A DNA stretch of 64,000 nt. It comes from UBA822 sp965249775 (GTDB taxonomy: Bacteria; Gemmatimonadota; Gemmatimonadetes; Longimicrobiales; Gaopeijiaceae). A program made the position numbers and the translations under genes. This document shows, one piece after another, positions 47,790-56,721 of the stretch; positions within the stretch are counted from its first letter, which is position 1; every line of letters starts with the position of its first letter. The notes under the pieces were generated by a model. It saw only the letters and a list, made by a program, of their open reading frames with translations, was not told the DNA's origin and did no database searches. Location of the stretch: assembly GCA_965249775.1 (NCBI GenBank), contig OZ252253.1, forward strand, positions 620,001 to 684,000, given 5' to 3'.

Positions 47790-48504
47790 GCCGGACGTGC
47801 CGTCGCGTGATCTCGCCTCGCCAGCCGTGGAGGCCCAGGCACTACACAAGGTGTTCGTGGGCGGAGACGGGCGTGAACTCAGGGTATTAGGGGGGGTAGA
47901 CCTTCGCGTTGAAGCGGGGGAGGCCGTCGCCATCGTAGGAAGTAGTGGGGCAGGGAAGTCCACGCTTTTACATTTGTTAGGTGCGCTCGATCGCCCCACT
48001 TCCGGTGACGTCTTCCTTGCGGGACGCGACGTATCGGAGGTGGACGGAGATGAACTGGCGTGGATGCGAAACCGCGGAGTGGGCTTCGTGTTTCAGTTCC
48101 ACCACCTCCTGAGAGAGTTTACGGCGTTGGAGAACGTGATGATGCCTTGTTTGATCGCAGGACGGTCACGACGGGCCTCGGAGGAGAGGGCCCGGGATCT
48201 GTTGACGATCGTGGGGCTCGACGAACGCATGTCCCACCGCACCACACAACTCTCGGGTGGGGAACAGCAGCGGGTGGCCGTCGCGCGGGCTCTTTCCGCC
48301 GAGCCACCGCTGCTTCTCGCTGATGAGCCGTCGGGCAACCTCGACACACAGACGAGTGAGGAATTGCACGACCTTCTCTTTCAGCTCCGCGAGAGCCAGC
48401 GACTCGGCATGGTGCTCGTAACGCATAACCAAGAGCTGGCCAGTCGAGCCGACCGGGTCCTCGAGCTGAGGGACGGCCGGCTTCACGAAGCCGCTCGAAA
48501 CTGA
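47782..48504 (+). CDS. lolD: Lipoprotein-releasing ABC ATPase
   Basis: A 240-residue ABC ATPase: Walker A GSSGAGKST, Q-loop (FVFQFHHLLREFTALENVMMP, the LolD/MacB-type pattern), signature LSGGEQQR, Walker B LLLADEP and H-loop VTHN. It energises the preceding permease. The ATG overlaps the permease stop (ATGAATAG). Length is normal for LolD. Confidence 0.93.
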   Translation: MNRPDVPSRDLASPAVEAQALHKVFVGGDGRELRVLGGVDLRVEAGEAVAIVGSSGAGKSTLLHLLGALDRPTSGDVFLAGRDVSEVDGDELAWMRNRGVGFVFQFHHLLREFTALENVMMPCLIAGRSRRASEERARDLLTIVGLDERMSHRTTQLSGGEQQRVAVARALSAEPPLLLADEPSGNLDTQTSEELHDLLFQLRESQRLGMVLVTHNQELASRADRVLELRDGRLHEAARN

Positions 48505-48510
48505 CGATCG

Positions 48511-49035
48511 ATGGAAGGCAAGGAGCCCCAACAGTCTTGTGATCAGTGCGGTGCCGACGCCGCCGTCGTGCACTTCACTCAGATCGTGAACAACGAGATG
48601 AAAACCTCCCATCTCTGTGAGAAATGCGCGGCCGTGAAAGGCGTCGAGGGAGTCGAGGGGCCCATCAACTTTCCTCTCACGGGATTCCTGGCTCAGCTGA
48701 CGGACGCACCGGGCTCCGAGGATCCCCCTGAGGCGCTTGGCCCATGTTCGTTCTGTGGCCTCACCTTCGAGAACTTCCGCGAGGCGGGCCGGCTGGGCTG
48801 TCCGCACTGCTACACAACGTACGAATCCTATCTGAGAGGCCTCCTCCGACGCGTGCACGGAAGCACCCAACACGTCGGAAAGGTCTACCTCCCTCCGGAT
48901 CCCGCCGCATCGGACGTAGAAAAACAGGTGGAGGTCCTCCGCCACAAGCTACAGCGCGCCGTGGACTCCGAAGATTTCGAGAGAGCGGCAGGGCTTCGTG
49001 ACAAGATCCGGGGCATGGAGCCGGCGGGGAGCTGA
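48511..49035 (+). CDS. mcsA: McsA-like protein, activator of arginine kinase
   Basis: A 174-residue protein with four CxxC pairs (CDQCG, CEKCA, CSFCG, CPHCY) that bind zinc, and a C-terminal UVR motif (VEKQVEVLRHKLQRAVDSEDFERAAGLRDKIR). This is the layout of McsA, which activates the protein arginine kinase McsB and acts as adaptor for ClpC. The two partner genes follow directly in order, which strongly supports the name. Confidence 0.92.
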   Translation: MEGKEPQQSCDQCGADAAVVHFTQIVNNEMKTSHLCEKCAAVKGVEGVEGPINFPLTGFLAQLTDAPGSEDPPEALGPCSFCGLTFENFREAGRLGCPHCYTTYESYLRGLLRRVHGSTQHVGKVYLPPDPAASDVEKQVEVLRHKLQRAVDSEDFERAAGLRDKIRGMEPAGS

Positions 49036-49042
49036 TCACAGG

Positions 49043-50167
49043 ATGAGTGATATTCAGACGCTTCCCAACCATGGCCTCGGATGGCTCGACGCAAGCGGGG
49101 ACCATGCCGGTGTCGTGCTGTCTACCCGGATTCGACTGGCTCGAAATCTCCAAGGGCACGCGTTCGGACCGCGAGCACGGGTCAACGACCGCGAGGCAGT
49201 CCTCGAACAGACCCGGCGAGCGATGGCCAAGGTTGAGCTCCTCGGCGGATCCACACTACTCGAGCTTCCGGATCTGGATGACCGAAGCCGCGGGATGCTT
49301 CTCGAGCGGCGACTGGCCTCTCGGGAGTTGCTTGGCGACGTGAAGGCGGGTCCGTCCCGTGCCACCGCTGTGCTGCTCGCCGCCCAGGACCCGCTCAGCG
49401 TAATGGTGAACGAAGAAGATCACCTCCGCTTGCAAGGGCTGGTATCCGGGCTTCGCCTCAAGGAAGCGTGGAACCTCGTCGATCGTCTGGACGAAGAGCT
49501 GGGTCAAGAGCTCCCGTTCGCATACCATCACGAATTCGGCTTTCTGACCAGCTGCCCGACCAACGTCGGCAGCGGGCTTCGCGCATCGGTTCTCGTGCAT
49601 CTCCCGGGCTTGGTGCTAACCAAGGAAATCGGAAAGGTGCTTCAGGGACTCGGGCAGGTCGGTCTCACTTTCCGTGGCCTTTACGGCGAAGGCTCCGAGG
49701 TCGTCGGAAACTTCTTTCAGCTCTCGAACCAGACAACACTGGGGAAGAGCGAGGAAGAGTTGATTGAGCACCTCGACAAGATCGTACGGCAGGTGATCCA
49801 GTACGAAGATCAGGCCAGACAAGTCCTATTGAGGGATGCGCCCCAGGTAACGGAGGACAAAATCTGGCGTGCCTATGGACTCTTACGGTACGCCAGGTCT
49901 CTTTCCTTCGAGGAATTGATGAACCTGTTGTCGGGGATTCGCCTCGGCGTTGGCCTGAAACTCCTACCTAAGCTCCGGGTATACACGCTCAATAAGCTCA
50001 TGATTTTCACGCAAACGGCTCATCTGGAGCAGGCGGCCGGACGCGACCTTCCGCCTGCGGAGTGCGACGCACACAGGGCGGCCTATGTGAGGAGTATCCT
50101 GTCAAAAGAGGGGCCGGTAGCCCCGGGTGACCGGACCGAACAAACGGATTCACCCGCTGAGGAGTAG
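49043..50167 (+). CDS. mcsB: Protein arginine kinase McsB
   Basis: A 374-residue phosphagen-kinase-fold enzyme that phosphorylates arginine side chains, marking proteins for ClpC. Visible motifs: STRIRLARN, SVMVNEEDHLR, SCPTNVGSGLRASV (with the reactive cysteine) and the C-terminal RLGVGLKLLP. The ATG at 49043 fits the family N-terminus; the frame is open 15 codons further upstream inside mcsA. CtsR, the usual repressor partner in Bacillota, is not in this cluster. Confidence 0.93.
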   Translation: MSDIQTLPNHGLGWLDASGDHAGVVLSTRIRLARNLQGHAFGPRARVNDREAVLEQTRRAMAKVELLGGSTLLELPDLDDRSRGMLLERRLASRELLGDVKAGPSRATAVLLAAQDPLSVMVNEEDHLRLQGLVSGLRLKEAWNLVDRLDEELGQELPFAYHHEFGFLTSCPTNVGSGLRASVLVHLPGLVLTKEIGKVLQGLGQVGLTFRGLYGEGSEVVGNFFQLSNQTTLGKSEEELIEHLDKIVRQVIQYEDQARQVLLRDAPQVTEDKIWRAYGLLRYARSLSFEELMNLLSGIRLGVGLKLLPKLRVYTLNKLMIFTQTAHLEQAAGRDLPPAECDAHRAAYVRSILSKEGPVAPGDRTEQTDSPAEE

Positions 50168-50179
50168 GCGACTCTACGA

Positions 50180-52660
50180 ATGAACTACAACTTCACCGAC
50201 CGTGTCAGAAAAGTGCTGGCGATGGCCAGGGAAGAGGCCATCCGCCTCCAGCACGACTACGTGGGCACAGAGCATATTCTGCTGGGCCTCATCCGTGAGG
50301 GTGAAGGAGTCGCAGCTGCTGTGCTCACAAACCTGAACGTCGATCTCGACCAGATTCACGAACAAGTCGAGGAGTCCGTGAAAAAGGGGAAGGCCACGAT
50401 TGCGCTCGGTGAGCTCCCCTACACGTCGCGGGCGAAGAAGGTGCTCGAGTTCGCGATGGCCGAAGCCAGAGAGCTCAACCATTCCTACGTCGGCACGGAG
50501 CACCTCCTCCTCGGGTTGTTGAGGGAAGAGAAGGGGATTGCGGCTCAGGTTCTGAACTCCTTGGGCATCGGGATGGACGAGGCCCGTTCCGAGACGCTCA
50601 AGGTGCTCGGATCCGACGTGGGTCCGGCCCAGCCGGCAGGGATCGGGGGCGGTACGTTTACGCCGCCGGCCGGCAAGGGGGACAAGAAGTCGAAGACCCC
50701 GGCGCTCGACCACTTCTGCCGGGACCTGACGGACCTGGCCCGACAAGGAAAGCTCGACCCCACCATCGGCCGCATAACCGAAATCGAACGAGTGGTAGAG
50801 ATCCTCTGCCGTCGTAAGAAGAACAACCCGGTGCTCATCGGGGAGCCCGGTGTCGGCAAAACCGCCATCGTGGAGGGGCTGGCCCAACTCATCTCCCGCA
50901 ACGAGGTAACGGATGCCCTGAAGGACAACAGGGTACTCGCCCTCGACATGGCGGCGGTGATCGCAGGCACGAAATACCGTGGTCAGTTCGAGGAACGGCT
51001 CAAAGCCGTGATGAACGAGATCTCACAGAACCAGGGCGTTGTACTTTTCATCGACGAGCTTCACACGCTCGTCGGAGCCGGTGCCGCCGAGGGCGCCATC
51101 GACGCCTCCAACATGCTCAAGCCCTCTCTGTCACGTGGGGAGCTGCAGTGCATCGGGGCGTCGACGCTCAACGAGTATAGGAAGTACATCGAGAAAGACG
51201 GTGCCCTCGAGCGTCGCTTCCAGCCGGTCATCGTAGATCCACCGTCCGTCGATGAGACCGTCGAGATTCTTCAGGGCCTGAGGAAGCACTACGAGGACCA
51301 TCATCGGATCGTGATCCCCGACGACGCGCTCCGGCAGTCCGCGAAGCTGGCCGACCGCTATATCACCGACCGGTTCCTTCCCGACAAGGCCATCGACGTC
51401 ATCGACGAGGCTGGTGCGCGCGCACGCATCGCGGCACAGGTGCCCCCCCCGCAGGTAGAGGAGCTGAAGGAAGAGCTCGCCGAGATCGCCGACCTGAAGG
51501 AAGGGGCTATCCGAGATCAGGATTTCGAAAGGGCAGCCGAACTTCGGGACCAGGAGCGCGCGCTTCAAGACAGGATCAGGGCCGAACAGGAGCAGTGGGA
51601 GGAGGACCGTAAGCAGCACCGCCCCGAAATCGCGTCGGAGGACGTCGCGTTCATCGTGGGCCGGTGGACCGGGATTCCGGTCACGAGGCTCCAGCAGGCC
51701 GAGACTGAGCGCCTGGTCCAGATGGAGGAGGAGCTCCACCAGCGGGTAGTCGGCCAGGACGATGCGATCCTGGCGATATCGAGAGCCATCCGAAGAAGCC
51801 GGGCCGGGCTGAAAAATCCTCAGCGTCCGATCGGATCCTTCATTTTCTCTGGACCGACGGGCGTGGGAAAGACGGAGCTCGCTCGGGCGCTGGCGGAGTT
51901 TCTTTTCGCCGACAGAGAAGCTCTTATCCGCGTGGATATGAGCGAATACATGGAGAAGTTCTCCGTGTCGCGCTTGATCGGCGCGCCTCCTGGATACGTG
52001 GGTTATGAAGATTCCGGCGCCCTTACGAAGGCCGTCCGGCGCCGTCCGTACTCCGTTGTGCTCCTCGACGAGATCGAGAAGGCACATCCGGATGTGTTCA
52101 ACATCCTACTCCAGGTGCTGGACGAAGGACATCTCACGGACAACTACGGTCGAGTGATCGACTTCAAGAATACGGTCCTCATCATGACGTCGAATCTTGG
52201 GGCCAGAGAAATCTCCAAGGGTGGCAGTCTCGGTTTTCACGATGGCGAGCGGCAGAGCTCATACGATGTGATGCAAGCCAAGGTACGGGAGGAAATCGAG
52301 CGGGCGTTCAACCCGGAGTTCCTCAATCGGGTGGACGAGACGATCGTCTTCCATACCCTCGACCGTGACGAGATCGGACAGATCGTTCACATCCTCATGA
52401 GAGAGATCGACGAACGGCTGGCCGAGGAGGGTCTCTCCCTGTCGCTCTCCGAGGCCGCGACGAGCTTCCTGGTGGAAAAGGGCTATGACGAGAAGTTCGG
52501 GGCTCGTCCCTTGCGCCGCGCCATCCAGCGATACGTAGAGGATCCGCTCTCCGAAAAAATCCTGACCGCCGAGTTCTCTTCAGGAGACGAGATCGTCGTG
52601 GATGTCAACGAAGACGGCGAGGACCTCACCATGGCCGCGGCATCACCGTCCAAGACGTAA
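50180..52660 (+). CDS. clpC: ATP-dependent unfoldase ClpC
   Basis: An 826-residue AAA+ unfoldase: two N-terminal Clp repeats (FTDRVRKVLAMAREEAIRLQHDYVGTEHILLGL and the second TSRAKKVLEFAMAEARELNHSYVGTEHLLLGLL), AAA-1 with Walker A GEPGVGKT, a middle domain with a UVR motif (DQDFERAAELRDQERAL) and AAA-2 with GPTGVGKT and Walker B VVLLDEIEKAH. It works with ClpP, which is encoded elsewhere, to degrade proteins including arginine-phosphorylated ones. The gene order McsA-McsB-ClpC matches the Bacillus operon minus CtsR. Confidence 0.96.
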   Translation: MNYNFTDRVRKVLAMAREEAIRLQHDYVGTEHILLGLIREGEGVAAAVLTNLNVDLDQIHEQVEESVKKGKATIALGELPYTSRAKKVLEFAMAEARELNHSYVGTEHLLLGLLREEKGIAAQVLNSLGIGMDEARSETLKVLGSDVGPAQPAGIGGGTFTPPAGKGDKKSKTPALDHFCRDLTDLARQGKLDPTIGRITEIERVVEILCRRKKNNPVLIGEPGVGKTAIVEGLAQLISRNEVTDALKDNRVLALDMAAVIAGTKYRGQFEERLKAVMNEISQNQGVVLFIDELHTLVGAGAAEGAIDASNMLKPSLSRGELQCIGASTLNEYRKYIEKDGALERRFQPVIVDPPSVDETVEILQGLRKHYEDHHRIVIPDDALRQSAKLADRYITDRFLPDKAIDVIDEAGARARIAAQVPPPQVEELKEELAEIADLKEGAIRDQDFERAAELRDQERALQDRIRAEQEQWEEDRKQHRPEIASEDVAFIVGRWTGIPVTRLQQAETERLVQMEEELHQRVVGQDDAILAISRAIRRSRAGLKNPQRPIGSFIFSGPTGVGKTELARALAEFLFADREALIRVDMSEYMEKFSVSRLIGAPPGYVGYEDSGALTKAVRRRPYSVVLLDEIEKAHPDVFNILLQVLDEGHLTDNYGRVIDFKNTVLIMTSNLGAREISKGGSLGFHDGERQSSYDVMQAKVREEIERAFNPEFLNRVDETIVFHTLDRDEIGQIVHILMREIDERLAEEGLSLSLSEAATSFLVEKGYDEKFGARPLRRAIQRYVEDPLSEKILTAEFSSGDEIVVDVNEDGEDLTMAAASPSKT

Positions 52661-52677
52661 GCGTCGGCGTCGGAATC

Positions 52678-55104
52678 GTGTTTCAGTCGATCCTTTTGAA
52701 TCCCACACGTCGTACTCCGGTTTGGGCTATCGCATTATTGACGACCCTCCTTGCAGCCACACAGGCGCAGGCCCAGCAGCCGACCGCCGGGGGGTTTGAG
52801 CCCGTCGTGATCGACTCGGTGGACGTGGAAGGGAACATCCGTCAGGCCGACCTCACGATCATTGCCATGGGCGGCCTGAACGCGGGAGCCGCGTATACGG
52901 TCTACGACATCCAACGAGCAACCAAGGCGATGTGGGCGACCGGGCAGTTCAAAGACATTCGCGTACGGGTCGAGGGCGACGTCGGTACCGGAGGGGTGAG
53001 GTTGATCTGGGAGGTCGACGAGCAGGACCTTTTGCGAAACGTCGCCGTCACCGGGTTGACGAGCATAAATGCTCGTCAACTCACAGACACGACAAGACTC
53101 AATGCCGGCTTCCCCTATTCACCGACGGCCGTGAACGATGTAAAAAGGGTCATCCGCTCCGAGTTGGGCACGAGAGGCATTCCCTTCGTGAACATCGTGG
53201 AGCGTATTGAGCGGGTCCCGGATCGCGGGAAGGAGATCATTCTTTATCTCGAGGTCGAAGAGGGTACGCGCGTCACGGTGGCTGATGTCACGTTCAGTGG
53301 GAATACGGTTTTCACCGACACCGAACTGCGTGGAGCCATGTCCGTGAAGCCCGAGGGCTTCTGGTGGTGGAGCTCGGGAACGTACGATGGAGAGCGCTTC
53401 GAAAACGACCTCCAGGCTGGCCTTCCGGATTTCTACGCAGCCAGCGGTTATCTGGACTTCAGGGTGCTCGGAGACTCGTTGATCATCGATCCGGAAACCG
53501 GCAAAACCCGAGTGGAAATCTCAGTCGACGAAGGCCCACAATATCGGCTCAGAGAATTCAGCATCGCCGGCAACAGCGAGTTTTCGACTGACGAGCTACA
53601 AAGGATCTTCCAGCCAGAACGGGGCGGCCTTTTTGCGGGCTCATCGGGCGGGACAGAATTTCCCGTGTTCGACAACGACGAATTCCAGGAAGCCACCATT
53701 ACGGTGGATCAACGCTATAAGAACGAGGGATACCTCTACTCGCAGATCGCGCCGTTCGTAAGGAAGAATGAAATTGCGGAGGGTGAGGTGCCCACGGTAG
53801 ATGCGGGGTGGGCGATTGACGAGGGCCCGCAGGCGTATATCAGCCGGGTCAACATCGAAGGAAACGAATACACGTATGAAAGGGTGATCCGAGACAAAAT
53901 CTTCGTGCTTCCGGGGGACGTGTACTCGCAGGAGCGGGTCATCCAAAGCTACCAAAGCATCTCGTCGCTGGGGTTTTTCGAGCCGATGGAAGTGCCCACG
54001 ATCATTCCCAATGACGACGGGGATGTAGAGGTCACGTTCATCGTAAGGGAGAGGCCGACCGGAGCGGTCAACTTCGGTACTACTGTCGGTGGCGGCACCG
54101 GTGGCCTTTCCGGCTTCATAGGGTACGATCAGCCAAACCTGTTCGGAAAAGGCAAAGCGGGAAGCGTGAGGTGGGATTTCGGTCAATACCAAAACAATCA
54201 GATCATAAGCTATACGGACCCGGGGGTCTTCGAGACTACCACAAGCCTTCAAGTCAACTTGTTCAACGCCCGGGATCGGTTCATCACCTTCCGCTCCGGC
54301 AGGAGACGGCGCGTCGGTGGCGACTTCCGGCTGGGCTTCTTGATCCCTGGAGCTCGGTTCACCCGGTTTTTTACGGGGTATGGGCTGTCTCGCACCACGT
54401 TGACGCTTCAGTCCGGCGAGGACACGTCGCTGTTCGGAACGCCGGCGGGCACGCAGAGCACGGTTTCGTTGGGCCTTACACGGTCGACGCTGGATCACCC
54501 GCTGTTCCCGAACAACGGTTCGCGCCAGTCCGTCAACGTCGCTTTCACCGGGGGGCCCCTCGGGGGGGATGGGCAATTCGTAAAATATACGGCGGAGGGA
54601 ACCTGGTGGCTCCCGGTCGGAAGAGTCGGCGGAGATCCTGCCCAACCAGGCACAGGATCGACCTTCGCCCTTGGCATGACCATGCGCTTCGGCGCCCTCC
54701 AAGGAGAAAGCATTGCATTCCCATTCGAAGGATTCTGGATGGGCGGCGTGCAATTCGGGCAGCAGCTTCGTGGGTATGACGAAACTACGATCACCCCGCT
54801 CGGATACTTCGAGGAGAATTCCAGGCAGATCCTGGATATCCAGCGACTCGGAACTGCGTTCTTCTCAATGACGACTCAATTGGCCTTGCGTCTCGGCGCC
54901 CAGATGTCCGCCTCGATCTTCATGGATGCCGGGAACGTTTGGCGGACCGCCGCCGAGATCAACCCGACCCAACTCTTCCGGGGGGCCGGCTTCGGCGTCC
55001 AGATAGTCACACCGTTCGGGCCTATCGGCTTGGACTACGCCTATGGATTCGACAAAACGAACCCTGGCTGGCAACTGCACTTCCGGCTCGGACCCGGTCT
55101 GTAA
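52678..55104 (+). CDS. bamA: Outer membrane protein assembly factor BamA
   Basis: An 808-residue Omp85 protein: signal peptide (LLTTLLAATQAQAQQP), POTRA domains through about residue 440 (VDSVDVEGNIRQADLTI, LLRNVAVTGLTSINARQLTD, VTVADVTFSGNTVFTDTELR, YRLREFSIAGNSEFSTDELQ, AYISRVNIEGNEYTYERVIR: five repeats), then a 16-strand barrel ending GFDKTNPGWQLHFRLGPGL. It inserts outer membrane beta-barrels. The start GTG at 52678 is 17 bases after clpC. The following gene is its usual neighbour, the Skp chaperone. Confidence 0.95.
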   Translation: MFQSILLNPTRRTPVWAIALLTTLLAATQAQAQQPTAGGFEPVVIDSVDVEGNIRQADLTIIAMGGLNAGAAYTVYDIQRATKAMWATGQFKDIRVRVEGDVGTGGVRLIWEVDEQDLLRNVAVTGLTSINARQLTDTTRLNAGFPYSPTAVNDVKRVIRSELGTRGIPFVNIVERIERVPDRGKEIILYLEVEEGTRVTVADVTFSGNTVFTDTELRGAMSVKPEGFWWWSSGTYDGERFENDLQAGLPDFYAASGYLDFRVLGDSLIIDPETGKTRVEISVDEGPQYRLREFSIAGNSEFSTDELQRIFQPERGGLFAGSSGGTEFPVFDNDEFQEATITVDQRYKNEGYLYSQIAPFVRKNEIAEGEVPTVDAGWAIDEGPQAYISRVNIEGNEYTYERVIRDKIFVLPGDVYSQERVIQSYQSISSLGFFEPMEVPTIIPNDDGDVEVTFIVRERPTGAVNFGTTVGGGTGGLSGFIGYDQPNLFGKGKAGSVRWDFGQYQNNQIISYTDPGVFETTTSLQVNLFNARDRFITFRSGRRRRVGGDFRLGFLIPGARFTRFFTGYGLSRTTLTLQSGEDTSLFGTPAGTQSTVSLGLTRSTLDHPLFPNNGSRQSVNVAFTGGPLGGDGQFVKYTAEGTWWLPVGRVGGDPAQPGTGSTFALGMTMRFGALQGESIAFPFEGFWMGGVQFGQQLRGYDETTITPLGYFEENSRQILDIQRLGTAFFSMTTQLALRLGAQMSASIFMDAGNVWRTAAEINPTQLFRGAGFGVQIVTPFGPIGLDYAYGFDKTNPGWQLHFRLGPGL

Positions 55105-55122
55105 ATGGGAGCAGTGTAGACT

Positions 55123-55647
55123 ATGCAACGCTTCATTCTTATCCCCAGTATCCTCGCGGCCCTCGGGGCCACGGGCATACAAGCGGCGGCTCAAAGCCCA
55201 CTGAAGATCGGCTACATCAATTCTCAGGTGATCATCGCGGAGGACCCTGGGGCTACCGCTGCTCAGGAGCAGTTCAGGCGGGAGATGGTGCCTTTCGAAA
55301 ACGAGCTCCAAGCCCTCGAGACGGAGATCGCCGACCTGGTGAGCCGGTATCAAGCTCAGCAGATCACGCTCACGGCCAACGCCCGTCGGGCGCGCGCGGA
55401 CGAAATCTCTCAGAAGCAGCAGGCCTATCAAGAACGTTTGGCCCAGATCGAGGCCGAAGCAGCTCGTCGTCAGTCGGAGTTGGTGGCGCCCATCATGGAG
55501 CGGATCAACAATATCATTCAGGAAATCAGAAGCGCTGGTTCCTATACCTTCATTTTTGATGTTGCGGGCGGCGGCCTGATCGCGGCGGACGAGTCGTTCG
55601 ACCTCACCAGTCAGGTCCAGGAGAGGCTCGCGGCGGGGGCACCATAG
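55123..55647 (+). CDS. OmpH/Skp-family periplasmic chaperone
   Basis: A 174-residue protein with a signal peptide (residues 1-24, QAAAQ) and a long charged coiled coil (residues 45-130, FENELQALETEIADLVSRYQAQQ, QKQQAYQERLAQIEAEAARRQSEL) between short beta segments (LKIGYINSQVII and YTFIFDVAGGGLIAAD). This is the Skp jellyfish-type fold that holds unfolded outer membrane proteins. Placement between bamA and lpxD is conserved across diderms. Confidence 0.92.
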   Translation: MQRFILIPSILAALGATGIQAAAQSPLKIGYINSQVIIAEDPGATAAQEQFRREMVPFENELQALETEIADLVSRYQAQQITLTANARRARADEISQKQQAYQERLAQIEAEAARRQSELVAPIMERINNIIQEIRSAGSYTFIFDVAGGGLIAADESFDLTSQVQERLAAGAP

Positions 55648-56721
55648 ATGTTCCGCGAGCCCGCCCGACTCGGGTCGGGTGGTACCCGGCTCACTTTGGT
55701 CGAGTTGGCAGCCATGGTAGGAGGACGGGCTGTAGGCGACCTCGATAAGCCGATTACCGGGGTCACGTCGCTCGCACAGGCAGGCCCCTCCGATCTCGGG
55801 CTTCTGGTCGACTCCCGTTATTCTCACGGCGCGGGTGAGAGCGCCGCCGGGGCTATCCTGGTTTCTTCGAAATTGGAGAGCGCTTTGGATCCCGCCCAAA
55901 GCCGGGTCATAGTGGAGGACCCTCGCAGGGCGCTCCCGGCGATTCTCGAGCACTTCTATTCGGACTCCGCCCCTCCGCCGGGACGCCATGAGACGGCGGT
56001 CATCGCCGAAGACGTGGAATTCGGTGCGGGCGTGTCCGTGGGACCGTACGTGGTAGTCGAAGAAGAGGTCGTGGTGGGGGAGGGGACAACCTTACATGCC
56101 CATGTGGTCGTTCGCCGCGGAGCGCGATTGGGCCGGAACGTGATCCTTCACCCGCACGTCGTGGTGTATCCGCATGTACAGTTGGGCGACCGCGTGGTTT
56201 TGCACGCCGGCGTGCGCGTGGGGGTGGACGGGTTCGGGTACACGCACTCGGAGGATGGACTGGCGCAAATCCCGCATGTCGGAGAGTGCGTCATCGGCGA
56301 CGACGTGGAGATCGGTGCGAACAGTTGCGTGGACCGCGGCTCTATCGGACGCACCGAGCTTGGAGCAGACGTGAAGTTGGACAACCTGGTTCACATCGCG
56401 CACAACGTCACGGTCGGTCCCCGAACGGTCATCGCGGCGCAAGTGGCGATCGCCGGATCCACGGTGGTCGGAGCCGACACCATGTGGGGAGGGCAGGCCG
56501 GCGCCATGGATCATATTTCCGTGGGCGACGGCGCTCGTATCGCGGCGAGAACGGGCTTGACCGAAGACGTTCCATCGGGAAGCACGATGGGGGGCTTTCC
56601 GGCTCGACCCCTCAAAGATTTTCTCAAGGCCCAGGCTCTTCTGTTTCGCCTCGATTCGCTCCGCCGCCGTGTCCGCGTCCTGGAGCGGCTTCGCGATTCC
56701 CACGGGGGCGGGCCTCCTTGA
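55648..56721 (+). CDS. lpxD: UDP-3-O-acylglucosamine N-acyltransferase LpxD
   Basis: A 357-residue lipid A enzyme. The N-terminal uridine-binding domain (residues 10-100) is followed by left-handed beta-helix hexapeptide repeats (VGPYVVVEEEVVVGEG, ...VILHPHVVVYPHVQLGD...), with the catalytic His region LVHIAHNVTVG, and a C-terminal helix with RLDSLRRRVRVLERL. It adds the N-linked acyl chain after LpxC. It begins right after the ompH stop and its own stop overlaps the TTG start of lpxC-fabZ. Confidence 0.95.
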   Translation: MFREPARLGSGGTRLTLVELAAMVGGRAVGDLDKPITGVTSLAQAGPSDLGLLVDSRYSHGAGESAAGAILVSSKLESALDPAQSRVIVEDPRRALPAILEHFYSDSAPPPGRHETAVIAEDVEFGAGVSVGPYVVVEEEVVVGEGTTLHAHVVVRRGARLGRNVILHPHVVVYPHVQLGDRVVLHAGVRVGVDGFGYTHSEDGLAQIPHVGECVIGDDVEIGANSCVDRGSIGRTELGADVKLDNLVHIAHNVTVGPRTVIAAQVAIAGSTVVGADTMWGGQAGAMDHISVGDGARIAARTGLTEDVPSGSTMGGFPARPLKDFLKAQALLFRLDSLRRRVRVLERLRDSHGGGPP

